Positions 1-5,475 of a DNA stretch of 5,475 nt are shown one piece after another; position 1 is the stretch's first letter; each line of letters begins with the position of its first letter. The notes beneath the pieces are model-generated. The model had not been told where the DNA came from, searched no databases, and saw nothing but the letters and a program-made list of their open reading frames with translations. A program made the position numbers and the translations under genes. The stretch is from Trueperaceae bacterium. Lineage in GTDB: Bacteria; Deinococcota; Deinococci; Deinococcales; Trueperaceae. The stretch lies in contig SKWV01000320.1 of the NCBI GenBank assembly GCA_007128755.1, positions 1 through 5,475 of the forward strand, given 5' to 3'.

Positions 1-905
1 CGTCCCTTCGTGACGCGCCCGTGCGGGTCGAGCGCATCGCGCAGGCCGTCGCCGATGAAGTTGAACGCCAGGACCGTGATCACGATCATCACGCCCGGGA
101 AGATGGCGATGTGCGGGTAGCGCAGGATGAAGGCGCGGCCGTCCGAGAGGATGCCGCCCCACGTGGCGGTCGGCGGCCGCACGCCCAAGCCGAGGAACGA
201 GAGCGCCGACTCGAGGATGATGATCGCGCCGACCTGCAGCGAGGCCAGGACGATGACCGAGGTGAGCACGTTGGGGACCACGTGCTTCCAGATGATGCGC
301 CAGTCGAGGGCGCCGAGCGCCCGGGCGGCGATCACGAAGTCGCGCTCGCGCAGGCTCATCACCTCGGCGCGCACCACGCGCGCGTAGCGCGCCCAGACGG
401 TGGCGCCGATCACGATCACCGTCGTCGTCAGGCTCGGCCCGAGCACGGCGGCCAGGACGATCAGGAGGGCGATGAGCGGGAAGGCCATGAGCGCATCGAT
501 GATCAACGACAGCACCTCGTCGATCCAGCCGCCGAAGTAGCCGGCGAGCGCGCCCACGATGATGCCGATGACCACCGAGATGATCGACGACAGGAGGCCC
601 ACGATGAGCGCCGTGCGGGTGCCGTAGATCACGCGGCTGAGCAGGTCGCGGCTCAGGTGGTCGAAGCCCATCGGGTGCTCGAGCGAGGGACCGACGCCGC
701 GCATGCCGCGGAAGATGTCGTTGTTGGGGTGGTGGGGCGCGATCCAGGGCGCGAAGATCGCGAGGACGATCAGGAGCGTCACGACGATCACCCCGACCAC
801 GGCCATGCGGTTGGCCATGAAGCGCCGCAGGAAACGGTTGCGCGAGGGCGGCGCGGCGTCCTGCTGCACCGGCACGAGGATGGGGTCCGTCGTCGGGGCC
901 GTCAT
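1..905 (-). CDS. DppC-type peptide/nickel ABC transporter permease, C-terminal end cut by window edge
   Basis: Inner-membrane subunit of a peptide/nickel-type ABC importer. It pairs with the DppB-type protein encoded just upstream to form the translocation channel. Reading from the ATG at 905 gives 301 complete codons without a stop. A cytoplasmic N-terminus (residues 1-33) is followed by a first membrane helix (about 35-56, VVGVIVVTLLIVLAIFAPW). The family's N-terminal periplasmic stretch comes next, with HPMGFDHLSRDLLSR at 77-91. Further helices lie at about 98-121, 132-157, 160-176, 214-231 and 268-285. The EAA loop that docks on the ATPase is at about 189-214 (DFVIAARALGALDWR, then HVVPN). 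FLGLGVRPP and TWGGIL (237-253) and the terminal GDGLRDALDP (285-294) are DppC/OppC hallmarks. The family usually ends shortly after DALDPR, so only a few codons should be missing. The start lies 7 bases after the upstream stop, and a GAGG overlapping that stop codon serves as ribosome site, so translation is probably coupled. The substrate cannot be told from sequence. Confidence 0.96.
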   Translation of the reverse strand, partial: MTAPTTDPILVPVQQDAAPPSRNRFLRRFMANRMAVVGVIVVTLLIVLAIFAPWIAPHHPNNDIFRGMRGVGPSLEHPMGFDHLSRDLLSRVIYGTRTALIVGLLSSIISVVIGIIVGALAGYFGGWIDEVLSLIIDALMAFPLIALLIVLAAVLGPSLTTTVIVIGATVWARYARVVRAEVMSLRERDFVIAARALGALDWRIIWKHVVPNVLTSVIVLASLQVGAIIILESALSFLGLGVRPPTATWGGILSDGRAFILRYPHIAIFPGVMIVITVLAFNFIGDGLRDALDPHGRVTKG

Positions 906-912
906 GAGCGCC

Positions 913-1845
913 TCACGAGATCCGGATGCGCGGGTCGACCAGCGCGTAGATCATGTCGGTGAGGAGGTTGACGACCACGACGAGCACGGCGAACACGACC
1001 ACCAGCGACTGCACCACCTGGTAGTCGAGGCGCAGCACCGAGTCGACGAAGAGCCGACCGATGCCCGGCAGCGCGAACACGGTCTCGACGATGATCGTCC
1101 CCGACAGGATGAAGGCGATGCGGAAGCCGATCACCGTGATGATCGGCAGCATCGTGTTGGAGACGACGTGCCGGTAGAGCACGCCCCGCTCGGACAATCC
1201 CTTGGATCTGGCGGTGCGCACGAAATCCTGCGGGAGCAACTCCAGCACGGCGCCGCGGGTGATGCGCATGAGGACGGCCATCTCCTCCGTGGCGATGACG
1301 ATCACCGGCAGGATGTAGCCGTGCCACGTCCGGAGCCCGAACGGCGGCAGCCAGCGCAGGTAGAGCGCGAACACGACGATCAGCATGAGCGCCAGCCAGA
1401 AGTTCGGCGTGGCGATGCCGAGTGCCGACACGACGTTGCTGCTGTAGTCGACGATCGAGTTGCGGCGCACCGCCGCCGCGATGCCGAAGGGGATCGCCAC
1501 GACGATGGCCAGGAGGATTGCATAGAAGTTCAACGTGGCGGTGACTGGGATGGCCTCGAAGATCATGTGCCGCACCGGCACGCCCGGTCGGATGAGCGAG
1601 GTCCCGAAGTCGCCCCGCAGGAGGTTCGAGCCCCAGACCAGGTACTGCTCGGGCAGCGGTCGGTCGAGGCCCCACTTCGCGCGGATCGCCGCGATCTGGG
1701 CATCCGTGATGGGGATCTGCCCATCGCCGAGGAGCAGGTAGACGGGGTCGCCGGGCATGACGCGCATGACGATGAACGTGAGCAGGCTGATGAGCACCAC
1801 CACGAACGCGCCCTTGAGGATACGGAACGTCAGATAACTGGTCAT
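913..1845 (-). CDS. DppB-type peptide/nickel ABC transporter permease
   Basis: Inner-membrane channel subunit of a peptide/nickel-type ABC importer, 310 residues, the usual length for DppB/OppB proteins. The N-terminus MTSYLTFRILKG leads into the first helix (about 11-29) and the diagnostic FIVMRVMPGDPVYLLLG (24-40). A periplasmic region follows, with KWGLDRPLPEQYLVW (57-71) and LLRGDFGTSL (75-84). Further helices lie at about 102-126, 136-162, 176-195, 230-254 and 278-300. The EAA loop that contacts the ATPase is at about 207-234 (DFVRTARSKGLSERGVLYRH, then SNTMLP). VETVFALPGIGRLFVDSV (253-270) and the C-terminal DPRIR are family signatures. An in-frame ATG at 1917 would add 24 residues (MPLRDGPSS...), which do not resemble the family N-terminus. 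The start at 1845 is preceded by a purine-rich GAGAAGAGA and gives the standard N-terminus. The gene follows the binding protein after a 148-base gap with stem-loops and is almost contiguous with the DppC-type gene. Confidence 0.97.
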   Translation of the reverse strand: MTSYLTFRILKGAFVVVLISLLTFIVMRVMPGDPVYLLLGDGQIPITDAQIAAIRAKWGLDRPLPEQYLVWGSNLLRGDFGTSLIRPGVPVRHMIFEAIPVTATLNFYAILLAIVVAIPFGIAAAVRRNSIVDYSSNVVSALGIATPNFWLALMLIVVFALYLRWLPPFGLRTWHGYILPVIVIATEEMAVLMRITRGAVLELLPQDFVRTARSKGLSERGVLYRHVVSNTMLPIITVIGFRIAFILSGTIIVETVFALPGIGRLFVDSVLRLDYQVVQSLVVVFAVLVVVVNLLTDMIYALVDPRIRIS

Positions 1846-1920
1846 GGTCTCTTCTCGGGCGAAGGAGCCGACGGTGCGCGCCGGCTCGCAGCTGGACGGC
1901 CCGTCCCGCAGCGGCACGAC

Positions 1921-1944
1921 GCCGGATGCCCGAAGGCAGCCAGC
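1921..1944 (-). other. Long stem-loop with UUCG tetraloop between binding-protein and permease genes
   Basis: On the minus-strand transcript, positions 1944-1935 (GCTGGCTGCC) pair with 1930-1921 (GGCATCCGGC) around a TTCG loop at 1934-1931. The stem is ten positions long, with one G-U wobble and one C-U mismatch. The loop is closed by C-G, which makes the canonical extra-stable cUUCGg tetraloop. No run of T follows, so this is not a standard intrinsic terminator. A role in mRNA stability or partial attenuation between the binding protein and the permeases is inferred from position only. Confidence 0.6.
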
Positions 1945-1961
1945 GTCGCGACGCGACGGTC

Positions 1962-1982
1962 AGGCCTCGTCGATCGAGGCCT
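1962..1982 (-). other. Perfect 8-bp stem-loop just after the binding-protein stop codon
   Basis: AGGCCTCG at 1962-1969 is perfectly complementary to CGAGGCCT at 1975-1982 around a 5-base loop. In the transcript it begins 11 bases after the TGA of the binding-protein gene (1996-1994). No T-tract follows. Such a stem at the 3' end of a binding-protein cistron is typical of structures that block 3'-to-5' exonucleases and so raise binding-protein output above that of the downstream permeases (known for the maltose and similar operons; inferred here). Confidence 0.6.
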
Positions 1983-1993
1983 CATACGGAAGG

Positions 1994-3598
1994 TCAATCG
2001 CGGACGGAGTACTCGTGCGCGCGGAAGAAGAGCGGCGTGCTCGACAGGATCTCGTCGGGCAGGCCCCCCATGTCGTTCGAGAAGACGAGCAGTCCCTGTG
2101 GGTAGTGCAGGTAGAGGGCAGGCACGTCCTGCGCGTAGAGCTCCTGGGTGCGGTCGTAGATGGGGCGACGCGCTTCCGGGTCGACGAGGGCGACACCTTG
2201 GTCGATCAGGCGGTCCATCTCCTCGTTGCGGTAGCGCGTGAAGTTGTCGCCGCCGGTGCTGTAGAGCGTGCTGGTCGGGCTCGGATCGGTGGTGTCGCCG
2301 TGCGTCCAGTTGAAGAGCGACGCCTCGAGCGTGCCTTCGCGCAAGCCCTGCAGGATCGACGCGACGGGCGCCTCGGCGAGCTGCATGTCGACGCCCACCT
2401 CGCGCAGGAAGATCTGCGAGAGCTCGGCCATCGGGCGGCGCTGCTGGTCGCCGCTGATGGTCGTCGCGGTGAACGAGAGGCGCTGGCCGTCCTTCACACG
2501 GATGCCGTCGGGACCGGGCGTCCAGCCGGCCTCGTCGAGCAGGGCGCGAGCGCGCTCCGGGTCGTACGGGTAGAGCGGGACGTCGGGGTTGTAGAAGGAG
2601 TTGTGCGGAGCGAGGTGCGACGTCGCGACGACGCCGAGGCCCATCTCGAGGTCGTCGATGATGCGCTGGCGGTCGATCGCGTGCAGCATCGCTTGGCGGA
2701 CGCGAGCGTCGGAGAGCTGCGGCACGTCGTTGTTGAGCGGGATGAAGCGCGGGGAGTTCCAGTTCGTCGCCACCATGCGGAAGTCGGGATCCTCGTCGAG
2801 CTCGAGGCTGTCCTCGACCGAGAGCGGCCAGACCGTCCCATGCGCGTCGCCCGTGAGCAGCGCGATGTAGCGCACCGAGGCCTCGGGAACGACCTCGAGG
2901 CGGAGGCGATCGACGAGCGGCGCGCCCCGGAAGTGCTCGGGGAAGGCGACGAGCTCGGTGAACTGGGCGGGACGCCAATCGTCGAGACGGAAGGCGCCCG
3001 TCCCGATCGGGGCGGTGCGGAAGCCGTCGTCGCCGACCTCGGCGTGGTACGCGGCGGGCACGATCGGCACCTCGGCCGCGCGTCGCAGGAACGAGGCGTT
3101 GACCGTGTCCATGTGCACGCGCACCGTGTAGCGGTCGACGACCTCGACCTCGCGCATGCCGTTGAAGCGGCTGGCGACGGTGTTCCCCGGCTGGGCGTAG
3201 AACTCGAAGGTGTACTTGACGTCGTCGGCGGTGAGTTCGCTGCCGTCGTGGAACAGCACGCCCTCGTGCAGTTCGAACGTGTAGGTGAGGCCATCCTCGG
3301 CCACGTCGTAGGAGCGCGCGAGGACGAGCTCGGTCTCCGTCAGGTGGTTGACGTGGACGAGCGGGTTGAGGATGTTGAAGATCACCGCGGCCTGGACGTC
3401 TGGGCCGATGTCGTTCGGGCCGAGTCCGGCGACCTCTTGGTGGCCGAGCCAGACGAGCGTGCCGCCTTCGGTTCCCTGCGCCGTGGCGAGGGAGCCGACG
3501 GCGAACGCGACGGCCACGATGGCGGCGGTGAGGATGCGGGTGAGATGGCTACGGACGAGGGGACGAAGAAGGACGCGCGCGGATGTCGGATTCGTCAT
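1994..3598 (-). CDS. Periplasmic solute-binding protein of a peptide/nickel-type ABC importer (SBP_bac_5 family)
   Basis: Extracytoplasmic receptor that captures the substrate and delivers it to the DppB/DppC-type channel encoded downstream. It is 534 residues, normal for the DppA/OppA group. Residues 1-40 form a Sec signal peptide: basic N-region (R8, R12, R16, R21), hydrophobic core ILTAAIVAVAFAVG, and a likely signal peptidase I cut after ATA (A40|Q41). There is no lipobox cysteine, so the protein is probably soluble in the periplasm. Family landmarks in order are LARSYDVAEDGLTYTFEL (93-110), LFHDGSELTADDVKYTFEF (115-133), PIGTGAFRLDDW (197-208), NNDVPQLSDARVRQAMLHAI (289-308) and LYPYDPERARALLDEAGW (342-359). 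TGGDNFTRYRNEEMDRLID (448-466) follows near the C-terminus. The ATG at 3598 has GGAGG 8 bases upstream. An in-frame ATG at 3658 would place translation across the AT-rich promoter-like patch and was not chosen. The ligand is unknown; family members bind peptides, nickel, sugars or other compounds. Confidence 0.97.
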   Translation of the reverse strand: MTNPTSARVLLRPLVRSHLTRILTAAIVAVAFAVGSLATAQGTEGGTLVWLGHQEVAGLGPNDIGPDVQAAVIFNILNPLVHVNHLTETELVLARSYDVAEDGLTYTFELHEGVLFHDGSELTADDVKYTFEFYAQPGNTVASRFNGMREVEVVDRYTVRVHMDTVNASFLRRAAEVPIVPAAYHAEVGDDGFRTAPIGTGAFRLDDWRPAQFTELVAFPEHFRGAPLVDRLRLEVVPEASVRYIALLTGDAHGTVWPLSVEDSLELDEDPDFRMVATNWNSPRFIPLNNDVPQLSDARVRQAMLHAIDRQRIIDDLEMGLGVVATSHLAPHNSFYNPDVPLYPYDPERARALLDEAGWTPGPDGIRVKDGQRLSFTATTISGDQQRRPMAELSQIFLREVGVDMQLAEAPVASILQGLREGTLEASLFNWTHGDTTDPSPTSTLYSTGGDNFTRYRNEEMDRLIDQGVALVDPEARRPIYDRTQELYAQDVPALYLHYPQGLLVFSNDMGGLPDEILSSTPLFFRAHEYSVRD

Positions 3599-3606
3599 GC
3601 AGGAAA

Positions 3607-3611
3607 CCTCC
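3607..3611 (-). promoter_or_regulatory. Shine-Dalgarno GGAGG of the binding-protein gene
   Basis: The minus strand reads GGAGG followed by 8 bases and then the ATG at 3598. This near-optimal site fixes the start of the binding protein and excludes the longer reading from 3658. It is the strongest ribosome site in the window, in keeping with high output of a binding protein. Confidence 0.85.
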
Positions 3612-3630
3612 GGCCGGGGTGCTGATGGCG

Positions 3631-3665
3631 CCACGGATAGGTGAGTATATGTATCCATACCGTGG
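3631..3665. repeat. Inverted repeat CCACGG-N23-CCGTGG around the -10 region, candidate operator
   Basis: CCACGG at 3631-3636 and CCGTGG at 3660-3665 are perfect inverted copies 29 bases apart, close to three helical turns. Beyond the six-base core the arms also share GG three bases further in (CCACGGATAGG against CCACGGTATGG). Between them lies an AT-rich stretch with the nested inverted repeat TATG-N4-CATA. The element covers the proposed -10 box and most of the spacer of the transporter promoter, where a dimeric repressor could act. No regulator gene is present in the window, so the operator role is inferred. Confidence 0.4.
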
Positions 3666-3673
3666 TCTGTATA
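3644..3673 (-). promoter_or_regulatory. Probable sigma-70-type promoter of the transporter operon
   Basis: On the minus strand TATACA (3673-3668) and TATACT (3649-3644) are separated by 18 bases. They match the -35 consensus TTGACA at 4 of 6 positions and the -10 consensus TATAAT at 5 of 6. The patch at about 3638-3675 is the most AT-rich stretch in an otherwise GC-rich window and sits between two functionally different gene groups. Transcription would start near 3637, leaving a leader of about 40 bases before the ATG at 3598. There is no experimental start site. Confidence 0.55.
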
Positions 3674-3680
3674 GCTGACG

Positions 3681-3714
3681 GGCCGGAGGGCCGATGAGGA
3701 CGGCGTGTTCGCCG
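3681..3714 (-). other. Two short GC-rich stem-loops downstream of ctaA
   Basis: In the transcript after the ctaA stop (3747-3745), a CGGCG stem (3714-3710 with 3705-3701) closes an AACA loop about 30 bases downstream. A four-base GGCC stem (3692-3689 with 3684-3681) closes a CTCC loop soon after. Neither is followed by a T-tract, so they do not qualify as standard intrinsic terminators. They lie where transcription of the ctaA group should end before the transporter promoter. Weak termination or 3'-end protection is possible, but short stems are common by chance at this GC content. Confidence 0.25.
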
Positions 3715-3744
3715 CGCACGTCGACGCGCTCTCTGCTGCGGACG

Positions 3745-4854
3745 CTAGGCCCGGCCGGGAGCGGTCACACCGCGCACGTGGTGCAGCCATCCCAGCCACA
3801 CCCCGAACAGCAGCAGCGCCGTCGCCTGGTGCGCCACCGCCAGCGAGACCGGGACGTGGAAGAGCACCGTGAGCACGCCGAGCAGGTACTGCACCGCGAC
3901 GATGGCGACGAGGCCCGTGCCGAGGAGCCAGGAGTGGCGGTCCATGACGCCGCTCCACCACGCCCTGGCGTAGACCACGAGCACGGCGGCCGCGAGAGCC
4001 GTTCCCAGCACCCGATGCATCCACTGCACCGCGATGGGGTTGTCGAACAGGTTGAGCAGCGCCGGCTGGAGCATGAGCATGCCAGGCGGCACCAGCGCCC
4101 CGCCCATGAGCGGGAAGGTGGGGTACACCAGGCCCGCCTTGAGCCCCGCGACGAACGCGCCCCACAGCACCTGCACCGCCAACAGGCCGCCGATCACCCA
4201 GAGTCCCGTGGTCGCACGGCGGACACCCTCCCGGCGCGCGGCGCCGGAACCGGGGCCCGAACGAAGATCCAGGGCGAACCAGACGCACAGTCCGAAGATC
4301 GCAAAGGCCAGCATCAGGTGAGCCGCCAGCCGGTAGTGGCTCACGAACGGCACGTCGACCAGACCGCTCATGACCATGTACCAGCCCATGACCGCCTGCG
4401 CGCCACCCAGCGAGAACAGCAGCAACGAACGTTTCATGAGCCGCCGGTCGAGCGCACCCCTGATCCAGAAGATCAGGAACGGGACGATGAAGACCAGCCC
4501 GATGGCCCGAGCCGCCATCCGATGCAGGTACTCCCAGAAGAAGATGAACTGGAACTCGGCGAGCGTCATCCCGCGCCGCAGCAGCTGGTACTCCGGGTAC
4601 TGACGGTACTGGTCGAACGCGGCCAGCCACTGCGCCTCGCTCCGCGGCGGGATGACGCCCATGATCGGCTGCCAGTCGACCATCGACAGCCCCGATTGCG
4701 TCAGGCGGGTGATCCCGCCGATCACCAGGATCACGAAGGTGAGGGCGGCGCCGCTCCAGAACCATGCCTGGAGGGCCCCTCGGCTGCGCTCGGCACGCGC
4801 GGCGTGCGGCCGGGATCGGCCACCGCGCGTCACCACTTCGTAGGTGTCCATCAT
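3745..4854 (-). CDS. ctaA: Heme A synthase, COX15/CtaA type
   Basis: Integral membrane heme enzyme that oxidises the C8 methyl of heme O to the formyl group of heme A, the cofactor of aa3-type cytochrome oxidases. From the ATG at 4854 it is 369 residues with eight hydrophobic segments (about 31-48, 103-130, 141-163, 172-195, 214-236, 277-299, 306-330, 336-358), the normal architecture. GGITRLTQSGLSMVDWQPI (46-64) is the signature of the COX15 (type 2) branch. Conserved heme-binding positions are all present: EYLHR (E108, H111), SHYRLAAHL (H173, H179), QWMHR (H280) and SLAVAHQ (H342). The chosen ATG has GAGGGA just upstream and leaves about 30 residues before helix 1. An in-frame GTG at 4962 would add 36 mostly non-hydrophobic residues with only a weak ribosome site; this alternative cannot be excluded. 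A thioredoxin-like gene lies directly upstream, consistent with an oxidase-assembly cluster. Confidence 0.96.
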   Translation of the reverse strand: MMDTYEVVTRGGRSRPHAARAERSRGALQAWFWSGAALTFVILVIGGITRLTQSGLSMVDWQPIMGVIPPRSEAQWLAAFDQYRQYPEYQLLRRGMTLAEFQFIFFWEYLHRMAARAIGLVFIVPFLIFWIRGALDRRLMKRSLLLFSLGGAQAVMGWYMVMSGLVDVPFVSHYRLAAHLMLAFAIFGLCVWFALDLRSGPGSGAARREGVRRATTGLWVIGGLLAVQVLWGAFVAGLKAGLVYPTFPLMGGALVPPGMLMLQPALLNLFDNPIAVQWMHRVLGTALAAAVLVVYARAWWSGVMDRHSWLLGTGLVAIVAVQYLLGVLTVLFHVPVSLAVAHQATALLLFGVWLGWLHHVRGVTAPGRA

Positions 4855-4860
4855 GTCGCT

Positions 4861-4866
4861 TCCCTC
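4861..4866 (-). promoter_or_regulatory. Shine-Dalgarno GAGGGA supporting the ATG start of ctaA
   Basis: The minus strand reads GAGGGA, six bases, then the ATG at 4854; the GAGG core is 8 bases from it. A second ATG follows immediately (4851). This site is better placed than the GGGGTGA stretch before the alternative GTG at 4962 and decides the preferred start. The rest of the gap from 4855 to 5023 shows no convincing promoter or terminator, so ctaA is probably read through from the upstream gene. Confidence 0.6.
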
Positions 4867-5023
4867 GTGGACGAGGCCCAACCCCGCCTCTGGGTTCGCC
4901 GCGTCGACCGCGGGCAGCCGACGATACCGCGAGGGCGCGCGGGACAGCGTCGGCGCAGCCACCGTTCACCCCACGTCGTGGCGGCGCGGCAGGCCGGCGC
5001 CACCAGCCACCCCACCGCCCTCG

Positions 5024-5475
5024 TCAGCGCGCCCGCGCGCTCGCCACGAGCCGCCGCAGCGTCGGCGCCGACAGCTCCCCCACGTGCAGGTCGACCAGGC
5101 GCCCGTCCTCGTCGAACGCCAGCGTCGTCGGCAGGCCGCTCACGCGCAACGCCTCCCCGATGGCGCCGGCTGGGTCGAGGAGCACGCCATCGCTACCGAG
5201 GCCCTCCTGCTCGAGGTAGCGGGTCACGGTGGCGGACGCCTCGCGCTGGTTGACCAGCAGCACCCGCACGTCCGGGGTCGTGGCGGCGGTCTCCACCAGC
5301 AGCGGGAGCTCGCGGCGGCAGGGCGGGCACCACGTGGCCCAGACGTTCACGACGCTGGGGGCGCCGAGCTCGTCGAGCGACACGGGAGCGCCCGCGAGCG
5401 ACTCGAGCGCCACGGCCGGCAGCCGCACGTCGAGGTCGCGCGGCGACGGCGTCAGCAGCGCCGCCGGCACGAGCC
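5024..5475 (-). CDS. TlpA/ResA-like thiol-disulfide oxidoreductase, N-terminus cut by window edge
   Basis: Thioredoxin-fold protein of the TlpA/ResA/CcmG group, which keeps cysteines reduced outside the cytoplasmic membrane for cytochrome c maturation or for copper insertion into oxidase subunits. About 150 residues are visible. Counting from an in-frame GTG at 5470, VVNVWATWCPPCRRELP (40-56) holds the active-site C48-P-P-C51. SGLPTTLAF (111-119) holds the cis-proline P114 opposite it. FDEDGRLVDLHVG (119-131) is the usual beta-hairpin and final strand. The frame stays open to the right edge. The first residues (LVPAALL) look like the end of a hydrophobic N-terminal anchor, so the GTG is probably internal and the true start lies outside the window. 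It ends upstream of ctaA in the same orientation, which suggests a role in oxidase assembly. Which of the three subgroups it belongs to cannot be settled from this fragment. Confidence 0.92.
   Translation of the reverse strand, partial: LVPAALLTPSPRDLDVRLPAVALESLAGAPVSLDELGAPSVVNVWATWCPPCRRELPLLVETAATTPDVRVLLVNQREASATVTRYLEQEGLGSDGVLLDPAGAIGEALRVSGLPTTLAFDEDGRLVDLHVGELSAPTLRRLVASARAR

Noticed and set aside
21..962. 313-codon open frame on the plus strand, and similar long plus-strand frames at 703-2241, 1844-3625 and 3694-5253
   Set aside because: Their products are low-complexity strings rich in Arg, Asp, His, Glu and Ala, with no recognisable domain. They lie opposite well-conserved transporter, binding-protein and heme A synthase genes. 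They are open only because stops are rare in high-GC DNA.
1894..1906. GGACGG-C-CCGTCC palindrome before the permease gene as a third stem-loop
   Set aside because: With a single central base, only a four-base stem with a five-base loop can form in RNA. This is common by chance at this GC content.
1842..2978. 378-codon minus-strand frame, and others at 902-1675 and 2494-3294
   Set aside because: These overlap the binding-protein and permease genes in another frame and give Arg/Ala/Ser-rich sequence without domain signatures.
3701..3714. Intrinsic terminator of ctaA
   Set aside because: The five-base CGGCG stem is short and no T-run follows. I list it only as a weak stem-loop.
1994..4969. Single 991-codon minus-strand frame seeming to fuse a large N-terminal domain to the binding protein
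   Set aside because: The first part is an out-of-frame reading of ctaA. The binding protein has its own Shine-Dalgarno, start and signal peptide at 3598, with a promoter-like patch before it. The long frame is a chance read-through.
1..5475. CRISPR arrays, tRNA or rRNA genes, insertion sequences, attachment sites
   Set aside because: I saw no regularly spaced repeats, RNA gene signatures, transposase motifs or flanking direct repeats. The genes are tightly packed and look like ordinary chromosomal operons.

Overview
The window is a compact stretch of high-GC bacterial chromosome in which every supportable gene lies on the minus strand. Reading in the direction of transcription (from position 5475 down to 1), it holds five protein genes: the end of a TlpA/ResA-like membrane-anchored thioredoxin (cut by the right edge), a COX15-type heme A synthase (ctaA), an extracytoplasmic solute-binding protein of the peptide/nickel (SBP_bac_5) family, and two ABC-transporter permeases of the DppB and DppC types. 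The last permease runs off the left edge within a few codons of its expected end.

The organism is most likely an aerobic bacterium. Heme A is made for aa3-type cytochrome oxidases, and a thioredoxin-like protein next to ctaA fits cytochrome oxidase or cytochrome c assembly. The solute-binding protein has a Sec signal peptide with an A-T-A|Q cleavage site and no lipobox cysteine. It is therefore probably a free periplasmic protein, which hints at a cell with an outer membrane. I cannot assign a phylum from these genes alone.

Layout. Positions 5024-5475 encode the thioredoxin-like protein and 3745-4854 encode CtaA, with a possible GTG start at 4962; these two form a respiratory biogenesis cluster. 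Positions 3599-3744 are a regulatory gap. It carries an AT-rich promoter-like patch with an inverted repeat around its -10 region, and it separates the respiratory genes from the transporter operon. Positions 1994-3598 encode the binding protein. Positions 1846-1993 form a 148-base gap with strong stem-loops but no U-tract. Positions 913-1845 and 1-905 encode the two permeases, only 7 bases apart. The ATPase genes that such importers need are not in the window and would be expected beyond the left edge.

Function. The binding protein captures a ligand (peptide-like by family, not determined here) outside the membrane and delivers it to the DppB/DppC-type heterodimeric channel. The stem-loops after the binding-protein gene probably let that protein be made in excess over the permeases. 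The long open frames on the plus strand, and the 991-codon frame on the minus strand, are high-GC shadows of these genes. I see no sign of an undescribed system; the noncoding structures are the parts most worth a second look.
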